This document shows positions 14,324 through 22,510 of a stretch of 26,180 bases of DNA, one piece after another (within the stretch, counting starts at the first letter, position 1; each line of letters starts with the position of its first letter). The stretch lies in the IMG/VR virus record IMGVR_UViG_3300044591_001040, positions 1-26,180 of that record. One strand, given 5' to 3'. The notes under the pieces were generated by a model. That model saw only the letters and a list, made by a program, of their open reading frames with translations, searched no databases and was not told where the DNA came from. Both the position numbers and the translations under genes were made by a program. This DNA comes from a virus.

Positions 14324-14355
14324 ATTGTTACAACTCCAAAAATATATATACAATT

Positions 14356-14376
14356 GGGGCGCCCTAATGACGCCCC
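14356..14376. terminator. G/C-rich hairpin after the major tail gene
   Basis: GGGGCG (14356-14361) and CGCCCC (14371-14376) form a perfect 6-bp stem with a 9-base loop, between the major tail protein stop and the chaperone start. There is no T-run directly after it on the minus strand. It could be a leaky terminator or RNA-stabilising hairpin that lets the abundant major tail protein be made in excess over the chaperone. Confidence 0.45.
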
Positions 14377-14390
14377 GTGTTTAATCTAAA

Positions 14391-14942
14391 TTACTTGTCG
14401 CATGTAATCCAAACCTCTTTGTACCCCACGTCCTGTGGAATAGTCACGGTAATTGGGGAACTTACGAATAACGTATTGAAACATGCGGCGGGTACTGATA
14501 CCACCACGTCGTTATTAACAACCTCACCCGCAACCTTTGGCTTGGTATATTTACCGCTCTCCATATCAAATGAGCCCGCATCTTGCGCCAATTTGCATAG
14601 CATTAAAACAACCTTACGTTTTGTTTGTCCCGTACCACTTGAAACCAATTTACCACCGTAAATAATTTGTCCTAGTGTTTGGCTGTTTGCGGTTGCCGAA
14701 TTGAATTTAACGCCGTCCTCATATTCCCCCGCATCGCTTGCGGCCTGTGTTACGGGCGCGTAATTTTCTAGGAACGTTGTCATTTCCGGCGTGTCGTCGT
14801 TTTGGTCCAACGTGAAAGACGTACGGGAAACGCTTGTTTTAATCTTTTTGTTTAATGCGATTTGAACCGTAGTGGACCATGTCCCCGTGGTTTCGTCGGC
14901 TGTGAAAAATACGGAATAATTTCCGCCTCCAATAACTGCCAT
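14391..14942 (-). CDS. Major tail (tube) protein
   Basis: The start is the ATG at 14942, with AGAGG 8 bases upstream; the longer frame to 15017 lies inside the glycosyltransferase gene. The 183-residue product (MAVIGGGNYSVFFTADETTG...) is beta-rich, with alternating strands and Gly/Thr/Ser turns. It has the length and position (two genes before the tape measure, directly before the chaperone) expected of a siphovirus tail tube protein. The identity rests on context more than on a motif. It is followed by a hairpin that may set its level relative to downstream genes. Confidence 0.7.
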   Translation of the reverse strand: MAVIGGGNYSVFFTADETTGTWSTTVQIALNKKIKTSVSRTSFTLDQNDDTPEMTTFLENYAPVTQAASDAGEYEDGVKFNSATANSQTLGQIIYGGKLVSSGTGQTKRKVVLMLCKLAQDAGSFDMESGKYTKPKVAGEVVNNDVVVSVPAACFNTLFVSSPITVTIPQDVGYKEVWITCDK

Positions 14943-14953
14943 TTTATAGCCTC

Positions 14954-15655
14954 TTATGTTTTGTTGTTGTGTAAATATCCAAATGTTTTTACCAAGTAAT
15001 CCCAATTGCGAGCGCATTTGTTACGTGTGTATTCCCGTACAAGTAACTTTGCGTTGCGCTCTGCTTTTTGTTTTTGCACCTCGGGGCCTTGGTTGTACCC
15101 CAAATGAAATAACATTATTTCGCTATCAGCAAACGCGCCCAAATCGTACGCGCTTTTATCTAGTGTTTCATGACAAATTCCGTCCCATTTGAGCCCCGCG
15201 CTTTTGCGGTGTAAACGCATGTTCGCATTTATGTAACGTTCCGCGCGTCCGCTTTTGTTTACCCCGTCCATGATACCATAAACGGAAACATACGACGCGG
15301 GGGCGTCGGTCTCATGTAATGCCTCTAAAAACGCCCATAAATCCCCGTGGGGCGTCGTTAGGCGTTCGTCCGCATCTATATGCAAAATCCACTCACCACG
15401 GGCGTACGCGTCCAATGTATTTCGCAAATATGCAAAATCAAATTGTTCCGAAAAATCATTGTAACGCCAAACCAAACCCGTTAATAATTCAGTATCACCA
15501 ACCACGTTTAACACGGGTTCCGTAACCGCGTCGGTTTGCTCCGTCCTGAGAGCTACAATTTGTACTTTATGTTTGGCGGTGGTTTTTGGTAATGCCATAC
15601 GCCACGCCATTAAATCGTCGTCATTAGTGTATAGTACGCAAATGCTCAAATACAT
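14954..15655 (-). CDS. Family 2 glycosyltransferase (GT-A fold)
   Basis: This 233-residue protein starts MYLSICVLYTNDD, a short GT2-like opening. Its core reads FDFAYLRNTLDAYARGEWIL then HIDADERL, with the metal-binding DxD at Asp94 and Asp96. A later R-L-H-R ... G-I-C-H-E motif (about 147-163) corresponds to the acceptor-side HE of this subgroup. Such enzymes transfer a sugar from a nucleotide sugar to a protein, lipid or glycan. The gene starts directly after a tail-completion gene (stop and start adjacent, GGAGCA ribosome site). It ends 11 bases before the major tail protein. Co-expression with capsid and tail genes suggests virion glycosylation, which is an inference. Confidence 0.85.
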   Translation of the reverse strand: MYLSICVLYTNDDDLMAWRMALPKTTAKHKVQIVALRTEQTDAVTEPVLNVVGDTELLTGLVWRYNDFSEQFDFAYLRNTLDAYARGEWILHIDADERLTTPHGDLWAFLEALHETDAPASYVSVYGIMDGVNKSGRAERYINANMRLHRKSAGLKWDGICHETLDKSAYDLGAFADSEIMLFHLGYNQGPEVQKQKAERNAKLLVREYTRNKCARNWDYLVKTFGYLHNNKT

Positions 15656-16114
15656 TTAATTGCTCCGTATGTATTTTGTTCTGAATACCATAATACTCAG
15701 ACCCTTTGTATTGTCTTCATTGTATTGTAACGCCTGCGAACTAACGTAATGTAATGGGGCGAATTCGGCGGCCTCATAATCGGAAACATACGACGGTAAA
15801 ACGACGTTATGCAATTTGTATTCCACTTGTTCGCAAATGTTCGCGAGCGCGTCCCGTACATTGTGTTTATTTGTGGCGCTCTTTTTAACCTGAGCCCCTA
15901 CCAATAAATATATTTCTAATTGGCCCATGTTTACCATTGCGCTGTTATCTTCTAACGGCTCCAATTCCCGTGAGTCTTCGCAATGTAAAATTCCAACGTA
16001 ATTAAATTGCAAGGTGTCCCATTTATCTACGGTAATGACGTCGTAAACCCGCACGCCTTGCAATTCTCTCAGCAAATCAGTTACGCCGTTTAACGCTTTT
16101 GTTTCTCTAGCCAT
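15656..16114 (-). CDS. Neck / tail terminator candidate
   Basis: This 152-residue protein (MARETKALNGVTDLLRELQG...) is of mixed alpha-beta type. It follows the tail-completion gene with a 25-bp overlap and precedes the tail tube region. In HK97-like gene order this slot holds the tail terminator that caps the tube. There is no motif I can name. A GGAA sequence lies about 11 bases before the ATG. Confidence 0.55.
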   Translation of the reverse strand: MARETKALNGVTDLLRELQGVRVYDVITVDKWDTLQFNYVGILHCEDSRELEPLEDNSAMVNMGQLEIYLLVGAQVKKSATNKHNVRDALANICEQVEYKLHNVVLPSYVSDYEAAEFAPLHYVSSQALQYNEDNTKGLSIMVFRTKYIRSN

Positions 16115-16548
16115 TTCATTATTTCCAATGTTATTTGGTATTTCACGGCGTTTGTAAATTTTTCTTTTGTGGTTTTGTCAAATTGTTCCAACGCGGGTAA
16201 TAAATACGGGCGCTTTGGTATGTTTACTTTTAATCCTTTGCCCGCACGTCCGCCGTATTCATGTATAGCGGCGTATGGTAATGCGGAACCATAAATAACG
16301 TTAAATCCAAACGCGCTTGTTTTAATATCAAATACGTTGTTTGCATCATTGCGGCGCAATGATTTGAACAACGCGCCCGTAATGCGTCGCAATTTGTCCC
16401 CCGTGTTTCGCGTGCGCTTGTCGGCCTTTGTGGCGTAAACCATATTGGCACCTGCGAGCGCTTGTAACTCGTCGGTATATTGGTACGCAAAATCATTGTA
16501 TAACGGTTGTAATTGCGCTTGTAACTGAGCCACATTAAACAGAGCCAT
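16090..16548 (-). CDS. Tail completion / virion morphogenesis protein, HK97 gp10-like
   Basis: The start is the ATG at 16548, which shares one base with the upstream stop (TAATG); 14 more codons upstream are rejected. The 152-residue protein contains RITGALFKSLR and then YGSALPYAAIHEYGGRAGKG, followed by IPKRPYLLPAL. The Y-A-x-x-H-E-x-G-G ... R-P-[FY]-L pattern is the hallmark of the phage virion morphogenesis / HK97 gp10 group, which closes the neck between head and tail. Position after the connector agrees. Confidence 0.8.
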   Translation of the reverse strand: MALFNVAQLQAQLQPLYNDFAYQYTDELQALAGANMVYATKADKRTRNTGDKLRRITGALFKSLRRNDANNVFDIKTSAFGFNVIYGSALPYAAIHEYGGRAGKGLKVNIPKRPYLLPALEQFDKTTKEKFTNAVKYQITLEIMKWLEKQKR

Positions 16549-17174
16549 TAAACCGCCGGAATAACAAATTTTCGAAAATGCTTTTGCCAATCAATATTTT
16601 CTTTTAACGCTTGGGAAACGGTCGCCCCGTTGCCCCCGCTGTTTACACTACTTAGCCCAAACCAATTACCGCCGTCGGGTGACTGCTTGTAAGTTAACGC
16701 CGCCATTTCTGTAATGCCTTGCAAAATTGCGTACGGCATTGTGGCGTCGGTATAACCCGTTTGTAATGTGGCTTTAAATTGCCCGTTTGTCTTATTCCTG
16801 AAAATAAGATAACACGCGAAATCCTCAGTTTGGAACGCATAATCTACGGACGGAAACGCCGCGTACGTTGCAAATTCATTTTCACGCCATTCGAGAGCCG
16901 TAACGGTAGTGTTTGCATAGTATGGTATGTATTTCCACACGTGGTTACTTTCGAGCCCGTGACGGCCCGCGTTGGCGTAAAATTGGTATGTTTTGTTTAC
17001 TTGTCTTAGCGGTTGCCCACAAAATTGCTCGGCAATTGTATAACACGTCGTAAACAAATCGTCGAACCATGAATACAAGGCGGTTTCCTCAGCGGTCGGG
17101 TCACCGCTAACCTCTAAATTTAAAAACTTTGTAAACGCTGTAAATTGTCGTGGGTACGCGCTTGTATATGGCAT
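16548..17174 (-). CDS. Head-tail connector protein, gp6-like
   Basis: This 208-residue protein starts MPYTSAYPRQFTAFTKFL. It contains the helical DDLFTTCYTIAEQFCGQPL segment (about 38-56), which resembles the start of the gp6/phiE125 gp8 adaptor family. A beta region with VTALEW...YLIFRN and the late helix MPYAILQGITEMAALTYKQSP are also typical of this family, though here the protein is somewhat longer. Such adaptors bind the portal and carry the neck. The gene lies after the capsid gene and before the gp10-like gene, as in HK97. Confidence 0.75.
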   Translation of the reverse strand: MPYTSAYPRQFTAFTKFLNLEVSGDPTAEETALYSWFDDLFTTCYTIAEQFCGQPLRQVNKTYQFYANAGRHGLESNHVWKYIPYYANTTVTALEWRENEFATYAAFPSVDYAFQTEDFACYLIFRNKTNGQFKATLQTGYTDATMPYAILQGITEMAALTYKQSPDGGNWFGLSSVNSGGNGATVSQALKENIDWQKHFRKFVIPAV

Positions 17175-17178
17175 GGTT

Positions 17179-17349
17179 TTATTTTTTCTTTGTTATTGTT
17201 TTTGCGGGCTTTGGTTCCGCTTTTGTTTCTGTTTCAATTTCTTTGCAAACGCCTTGGGAATATAGGCGGGCGTACTCTTCGTCGTTAAACTGAGAATATT
17301 GGCCCGCCCGTAATCCGTACGCGTCAACTAACATAATTACGTTAATCAT
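17179..17349 (-). CDS. Hypothetical 56-residue protein between capsid and connector
   Basis: The ATG at 17349 lies 13 bases after the capsid gene stop and is preceded by TAGGAA; the frame ends in TAA at 17179-17181. The product starts MINVIMLVDAYGLRAGQYSQ. It has an acidic middle (FNDEEYARLYSQG) and a Lys/Thr/Pro-rich disordered tail ending KTITKKK. It is the only sensible frame in this gap. Small proteins of this sort are frequent after phage capsid genes and may aid capsid-connector joining. The role is unknown. Confidence 0.75.
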   Translation of the reverse strand: MINVIMLVDAYGLRAGQYSQFNDEEYARLYSQGVCKEIETETKAEPKPAKTITKKK

Positions 17350-17362
17350 TACGCGTTCCTAA

Positions 17363-18562
17363 TTAGGTTGCACTTGTTTTCAATACGCCAATTGCCGTTG
17401 GTGCGGGGAACGCAATACCGATGCGCTCGACAACCTCGATACCTTTTTGGTGTGTTCCGCCCAATCCTGTGGCGCCAAAATACTCCTTGTATTCGTTAAC
17501 CATAATATCCTCGCGAATACCAAGAATTGAGAACTGTGCAAAATCAGCATATAACGCACAACCTTTGTTCGCGGCGCTTGTTGGGAACAATGAGTCGGGG
17601 ACAACGTGCATAGGGCGGCCAAATGGCGTTACGTATGTGTTACCCTCCAATGCTGTTAAGCCAATTGCGGGAATATCCATAGGCTGTAATTGGTTCCATA
17701 TTGGGCGGTCTTGTTGGTCCATTTCCTTGATAATGTGACCGAATACGCTTTGCGGAACAACAAATACGCCGTTTGCGCCAACTGTGGAATTAAGGGACAA
17801 ACGTAAATTAATTAGGTCGGTCCATGAAATTGCGGAAAACGCTGTTTTACCACTGTTAGACGCACCGCCCAAATATGTTACAGTCGAACCGGAAATATTC
17901 AATGCGCCTGTGAAATTTGGAGCGGTACCGTTTCCATTAAAAAATTGTTCGTCCTCTTTGCCCGCAATGGCACGGCCCAAACCGTTCGTTACATAATCCA
18001 AAAATGCGGGGGTTGCGTCCTCTAATTGTTCAATTGAAAGGATAGCGCCGCCCACTACTTTTTGGCTTTGCAATGTGGTTTGTGTAAAAAAGTTTGCGGA
18101 GTCTGTGACTGTTAAACCTGAGCCCTCGGCTACAACGGCCGCGGTGAAATTACCACTTGACGCCAAATACTCTTTGTTACCTCTCATTGGGTAAATCTTA
18201 GCAAGGGCACGAGCGTAACCGAAACGGTCCGCAAAATTCATAATTTCCTCAACCCAAAACGCGGGGACAACCGCGCCACCTTGGGCCGTTGTTCCTGTGT
18301 TGAAATTTGCACGGGTAACGTATTTGTTGTTTGCATCACGCGCAATTGACTCAGCGCCCGCGTGGTCGCCTTTGTGCTTTGCGTTAATGTAATCAGAAAT
18401 AACGCGTGCTTGGTCGCGGCGTGCGTCGTGGTCTGCTTTAATCTTAACAAATCCCGTTACGTGTGTTGGGTTTGCGTTGCGCAAAATGTCTTGCGCCTTT
18501 TCGTTTGCTTTTGTTTCCACAACCATTTTTAATTGGTCGGGTGTAATTACAATATTTTCCAT
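17363..18562 (-). CDS. Major capsid protein, HK97 fold
   Basis: This 399-residue protein has a charged helical N-terminal part of about 90 residues, the size of an HK97 delta domain that the prohead protease removes. The typical transition GGAVVPAFWVEEI follows (95-107), and then a body with GKEDEQFFNGNG and the terminal GIEVVERIGIAF strand region, all typical of the HK97 phage capsid family. It lies directly after the protease and before the connector. The first base of the start is 18562, with AGAG about 10 bases upstream. The exact cleavage point cannot be read from the sequence, but lies probably near residue 85-95. Confidence 0.93.
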   Translation of the reverse strand: MENIVITPDQLKMVVETKANEKAQDILRNANPTHVTGFVKIKADHDARRDQARVISDYINAKHKGDHAGAESIARDANNKYVTRANFNTGTTAQGGAVVPAFWVEEIMNFADRFGYARALAKIYPMRGNKEYLASSGNFTAAVVAEGSGLTVTDSANFFTQTTLQSQKVVGGAILSIEQLEDATPAFLDYVTNGLGRAIAGKEDEQFFNGNGTAPNFTGALNISGSTVTYLGGASNSGKTAFSAISWTDLINLRLSLNSTVGANGVFVVPQSVFGHIIKEMDQQDRPIWNQLQPMDIPAIGLTALEGNTYVTPFGRPMHVVPDSLFPTSAANKGCALYADFAQFSILGIREDIMVNEYKEYFGATGLGGTHQKGIEVVERIGIAFPAPTAIGVLKTSAT

Positions 18563-18576
18563 TTTTATTTACTCTA

Positions 18577-19584
18577 TTAAATAAGGTTTAACAACTCGTT
18601 ATCAGTTAATTTTTTTGCGGGTTTAATTTCAAATCCGCGGTCCTGAGCAATTGCGTTGGAAATTTTTTTGTTACCCTCTGCAATCATTTGGAGCCCCTCG
18701 GTTATCATGCCATACGTTGTGGCGCTTATCTTTTTGCCCGCTCTGTTTTGATACGACGCCGCTACGGGTGCGGGCTCGTTTTCCGTGGGCATTGGTTCCG
18801 TCGCTACGGGCGCCACAACCTCGGGGGCAACCTCGGGGGCGTCGCCATTTAATACGGCTAACATTGCATCACCCGCCGCCATTGCGCCCGCCTCTGCGGC
18901 TTTAATTGCGTCGTCCTCTGCTATGCCCAACTCGTCACGTAAAAACGTCGTGGCGGCCTCAATGAGCACGGGCATAAATTGCTCACTTAACGCCGTTGTT
19001 TGTTCCGGTGTCAACATTTTATTTACCTTTTTGGCTTTGTTAAATATGGTTTCTAATTTGCGTTCTGTGTTTGCTTTGTTTACGCTACGTTCCAAACGCT
19101 TTTTTAATAGTGCTTGTCTATTGGCGGGAATACTAACAATAGAAAACTCTACCAATTCTGATTTGGTGTAAAACGTAACCGTTTCGCCGTCCACGTTTTT
19201 CTCCTCCCATTCCGTCGGAATGATACCAACGCTCACGGCGTTTACATATCCGTTACGGACCAAGTCCGCAACCTCACACGCTTCTTCTGTAATTCTGTGT
19301 ATTTGTAGTGTGGCCTCTAAATTTTCGCCATTCATGGCAAACCCCAAACACTTACCAATTGGCCACTCGTCGGCCTCATGTTGGGCCAATACAATTGGGT
19401 TATTTAGGTACGCCGTGTAATCTATTCCACTTGGAACAATCACCGTTCCGTATCTATCAATTTCCGGCGTGGAAACTACAAAAGTGTATATATCTTGCGG
19501 GGCCTCTTTGCCCTCATGTTCGTTACCCTCGTGCCCCTCATAACCGCGGGGTTCAAGTCGGTACGCTCGTTTAATTATTTCCAT
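18577..19584 (-). CDS. HK97-type prohead protease fused to a scaffold-like domain
   Basis: This 335-residue protein has the prohead protease (peptidase U35/S78) core in residues 30-170. It includes VLAQHE with His69, the NAVSVG motif with Ser118, and the ELVEFSIVSIPAN segment (143-155) that ends the fold. It matures the capsid by removing the N-terminal part of the capsid protein. Residues 190-335 are helical, Ala/Glu-rich and Pro-rich, like a fused scaffolding domain. A Gly/Glu/His-rich insert (about 14-29, YEGHEGNEHEGKE) precedes the core and is unusual. The start is set by the ATG at 19584, with AGAG upstream. A possible internal start lies at Met190. Confidence 0.88.
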   Translation of the reverse strand: MEIIKRAYRLEPRGYEGHEGNEHEGKEAPQDIYTFVVSTPEIDRYGTVIVPSGIDYTAYLNNPIVLAQHEADEWPIGKCLGFAMNGENLEATLQIHRITEEACEVADLVRNGYVNAVSVGIIPTEWEEKNVDGETVTFYTKSELVEFSIVSIPANRQALLKKRLERSVNKANTERKLETIFNKAKKVNKMLTPEQTTALSEQFMPVLIEAATTFLRDELGIAEDDAIKAAEAGAMAAGDAMLAVLNGDAPEVAPEVVAPVATEPMPTENEPAPVAASYQNRAGKKISATTYGMITEGLQMIAEGNKKISNAIAQDRGFEIKPAKKLTDNELLNLI

Positions 19585-19608
19585 GTTATTGCGCTCTTTT
19601 TTTGGGTT

Positions 19609-19731
19609 TTATTTTTTAGTCAATTCTTTCTTTATTTCGTCCCGTAATTCCCATAACACAGAGTCGTCCAATACTATTTCAGTTGTTTGCTCTGTGTCTT
19701 CTGTATTATTATTCAATTTCAACTCGCTCAT
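19609..19731 (-). CDS. Small 40-residue acidic protein between portal and protease
   Basis: The ATG at 19731 lies inside the end of the portal gene, in another frame, and the frame ends in TAA at 19609-19611. The product (MSELKLNNNTEDTEQTTEIV, then LDDSVLWELRDEIKKELTKK) is acidic, then helical. The codons past the portal stop read as a coherent protein, and no other frame fits this 120-bp gap. It might be a small scaffold or capsid accessory. The function is unknown. Confidence 0.65.
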   Translation of the reverse strand: MSELKLNNNTEDTEQTTEIVLDDSVLWELRDEIKKELTKK

Positions 19732-22510
19732 AAATCCACCCGTATTTTTTTGCTAATTCTATATTTGCATCATGTATCACCGTGTCGTTAATAAACGCGT
19801 TTGCTTCGTCCACGGTCCACTCGCCATTTTCTATTTTTTCTCTATACATTGGTGTATATTTTTTTACGCCTTGTTTTGTCAGTGCATTCCAATCGCGTTT
19901 TATACTTTTTTCAACTTGCTTTTTTAACGTCCTCCATTCCGGGGAAATTAAACGTATTGGTTCGCCGTTTTCATCTAACACATATTTATTGTTTTCTACT
20001 TTATACGGGTAATAGTAATAGTCTTCGTTAAACCCGTCCTTTGGCCTTTGCATAACGTAGTTATATTTTGGCGTTACGGCTCGCATTTCCGCCCCGTTTG
20101 TGTTTAACGTGTTTGACAAATCGGTGTATGAAAACGAACAATTATCTATGGGGTGGTTATGCGTTGTTATTTCGTTACCTGAGAGTCTTGCAATTTTTAC
20201 CTGTTTTGCATCATGCGTTAACACGCTTGTTTTACGTCCTTTAACCTCACGTAATACATTACCCTCGTAATCCGTGACCATTCCCATTTCATGGGTTTTT
20301 AGGTTTCTATATTTATTCTCAAAATCCGCTATGGCTTTTAATTGTCCGCCACGTCCGCCCGCAATAACACGCGGTAAATTGGAACCGCTCGGAGCATTTG
20401 GCGCGCTTGTTCCTGTGCTTGGTTTTTGGACTGTTACCGTTTCGGTTGTTTGTCTTTGCACGGGGAATAATTGACAACGGCAATTAACCGCCCCGCTTGC
20501 ACTCAGCCCGCCACCTAACGGGCGCTCCGTTTTCTCATAACCAACAATAATTTCACCAACGGCGCCCTCGTCTGTTATTCCTTTCTTCATTACAGGCACG
20601 CTAAAAAATCCGTCGGGGTCAACCTCTTTGCCCTCCATTATTTGGTGGCTTGGCCGTACTCTATTGTCTTGTTCTGTTAACCAAATGTAGGTATAACCCA
20701 AACGCTTATATGTTGCCAATTGTGAACCCGCCGTAACGTTTGCGCTTACCGTGTTTGCAATCGTGCGCAATCTACTTTGGCTGTAAACAGTGTCGAAACG
20801 GTTTGTTAATATACTGAGCAATTCGCTTTTATCTTTCATGGCGTTTGCTTGTATAACCCCCGCCATTTCCGTTTTAATTGTTTCCATGCTCTCAGTAATT
20901 TTGTCCGCGCTCTCACGTGCCAAACCTTGTAACGCTTTGCCGTATTCACCGTCCAACGGTACGGCGTTGCCCTCTAATTGCGTCGCCACGGTTTGGGAAA
21001 CATTGCGGACCGCGTCGTTAATCACGCTTTGTATTTTGTCCGTTGTTTTCTCGTTTAATTCAATACCACTTATTTGCGTTTGTCCGCTATTAACTTTGTC
21101 CGTTATTTTTTTTTTTAATTCGCTTATGGCGGTCGCGGTAACGTCTTCTAATCGTAATTGGTTTTCCGTTGTTAAACCGTCATAATTGCGCCAAAAATCC
21201 GCGCGGGCCTCATTGGTATTGTACGGGAAACTACGACGCGCCACGGGCAATTGTGGGGCGTTTGTGCTTATTTGCGCGGGCTTCGTTTGCGGTTGTCCGC
21301 CCGTTGCCATGTCTAACGGTAAAAACCCTTGAGCAATTAACGGAACGTCGCCATTTTGAACGGGTAAAAATCCACGGTCCGCACGCGCTTCGTTAATTGT
21401 CTTGATACCCCAACGTAATTGGAATTCCTCTTGCTTTAAATCGGCGTCCAAATCTTTGTAAACGTACGGCTCGGGCTCTATTAAAACGTCGTCCTCAAAT
21501 CGTCTAAAATGGCGCGTTAATTCCTCTGCTATGTATAACGCCTCGGGGTCTATTGTGTTTTGTCTAAATATCTGAAATTGAACCTCTGCGGTTGCGCGGT
21601 TTTGAAATTCCCCTGTTAACATGCCCGGGGGCACGCCGAAAACCTGAGCAATTTGTGAACGTGTGTCGGCGCTCACGGCGTCGTAACTTATGGCAAGTTC
21701 ACCCTTTGGCGGTAAGTTTAGTTTCATTCCCCCGTGTAACAACGCACGCAATTTGTATTTTGGTAGGGCTTCATTCCAACCGTTTTTAATCCGTTCCCAT
21801 GTTTCTTGGTCCACGGTGTCGGGGTGCTCTGCAATCAATGGCGGAACGGTATTATTTTCAAATAACCGTTGTAAATACGCACTAACCTCTCTATCTATAT
21901 TCGCATATTCCAACGCCGCGGTTACTAACCCAACGCCTAACATATTCATTCCCACAATTTCCTCCGGGCGTGCGGCGGGGTGAATACGAGCCAAATGGAC
22001 CATTTCACGCTCGGGTATATGTACGTTTCCGTCCTGAGCACTTTGGTATATGTAACCGTCTACAAATTTCTCTGAGCCTTTAATGATGCGTACGCGCGTC
22101 GGGTTTAATACCCACATTTGGAGCGGAACATGATAACCGTTTGTTGGCGTCCAAATAAACGCGTTACCGTTAATAGATAACCAATTTTCAATATAACTGT
22201 AAATCTGAGAGCGCACAAAATACGGGTTTGGGTTTGCTAACAAACGTGCCGCCCAATGGTCCGCGCCCAATTCTGAGCGGTCAAAGTTTTGCTCTTTGAA
22301 CGTATTAAATTTAATTGCACTCAGAGCGTTGGCCCTATGCTGTAAACACGCAAAGACGGTGCCACGTAACGAGGCCTCTGTTTCATTCCCCGCGCTTACG
22401 GAACCAATGTTACGTTGGTTGCCCATACGGTCGTATGGTAACAAACCGCGTTTTTGGCTTGGTAAAATCGCGTCTGAAATCCTTTGTCTAATATCGTCCA
22501 ATATACTCAT
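19709..22510 (-). CDS. Portal protein fused to MuF-type domain and C-terminal JAMM-like domain
   Basis: This 933-residue protein has a complete HK97-type portal in residues 1 to about 400 (for example AQVFGVPPGML and TAEVQFQIFRQNTI). A coiled linker follows. Then comes a MuF-type phage head morphogenesis domain (about 560-685) with YIWLTEQDNRVRPSHQ (608-623) and NCRC (676-679). After a Thr/Pro/Ser/Gly linker (about 690-725) lies a C-terminal domain. This domain contains Glu741 in HEMGMV and HNHP with His784 and His786, then Ser794 and Asp797. The spacing fits the JAMM metalloprotease signature H-x-H-x7-S-x2-D exactly. The portal forms the DNA entry ring; the MuF domain is thought to reside in the head and may be injected. 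The start overlaps the terminase stop as ATGA. The last domain could be a zinc hydrolase; no activity can be proved here. Confidence 0.88.
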   Translation of the reverse strand: MSILDDIRQRISDAILPSQKRGLLPYDRMGNQRNIGSVSAGNETEASLRGTVFACLQHRANALSAIKFNTFKEQNFDRSELGADHWAARLLANPNPYFVRSQIYSYIENWLSINGNAFIWTPTNGYHVPLQMWVLNPTRVRIIKGSEKFVDGYIYQSAQDGNVHIPEREMVHLARIHPAARPEEIVGMNMLGVGLVTAALEYANIDREVSAYLQRLFENNTVPPLIAEHPDTVDQETWERIKNGWNEALPKYKLRALLHGGMKLNLPPKGELAISYDAVSADTRSQIAQVFGVPPGMLTGEFQNRATAEVQFQIFRQNTIDPEALYIAEELTRHFRRFEDDVLIEPEPYVYKDLDADLKQEEFQLRWGIKTINEARADRGFLPVQNGDVPLIAQGFLPLDMATGGQPQTKPAQISTNAPQLPVARRSFPYNTNEARADFWRNYDGLTTENQLRLEDVTATAISELKKKITDKVNSGQTQISGIELNEKTTDKIQSVINDAVRNVSQTVATQLEGNAVPLDGEYGKALQGLARESADKITESMETIKTEMAGVIQANAMKDKSELLSILTNRFDTVYSQSRLRTIANTVSANVTAGSQLATYKRLGYTYIWLTEQDNRVRPSHQIMEGKEVDPDGFFSVPVMKKGITDEGAVGEIIVGYEKTERPLGGGLSASGAVNCRCQLFPVQRQTTETVTVQKPSTGTSAPNAPSGSNLPRVIAGGRGGQLKAIADFENKYRNLKTHEMGMVTDYEGNVLREVKGRKTSVLTHDAKQVKIARLSGNEITTHNHPIDNCSFSYTDLSNTLNTNGAEMRAVTPKYNYVMQRPKDGFNEDYYYYPYKVENNKYVLDENGEPIRLISPEWRTLKKQVEKSIKRDWNALTKQGVKKYTPMYREKIENGEWTVDEANAFINDTVIHDANIELAKKYGWIYERVEIE

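Noticed and set aside
14324-14345. TATTTTTG on the minus strand matching TAnnTTTG before the chaperone
   Set aside because: There is no -33 element at the right distance, and the transcript would start only a few bases before the ATG. It is a by-product of the TATATA tract and the ribosome site.
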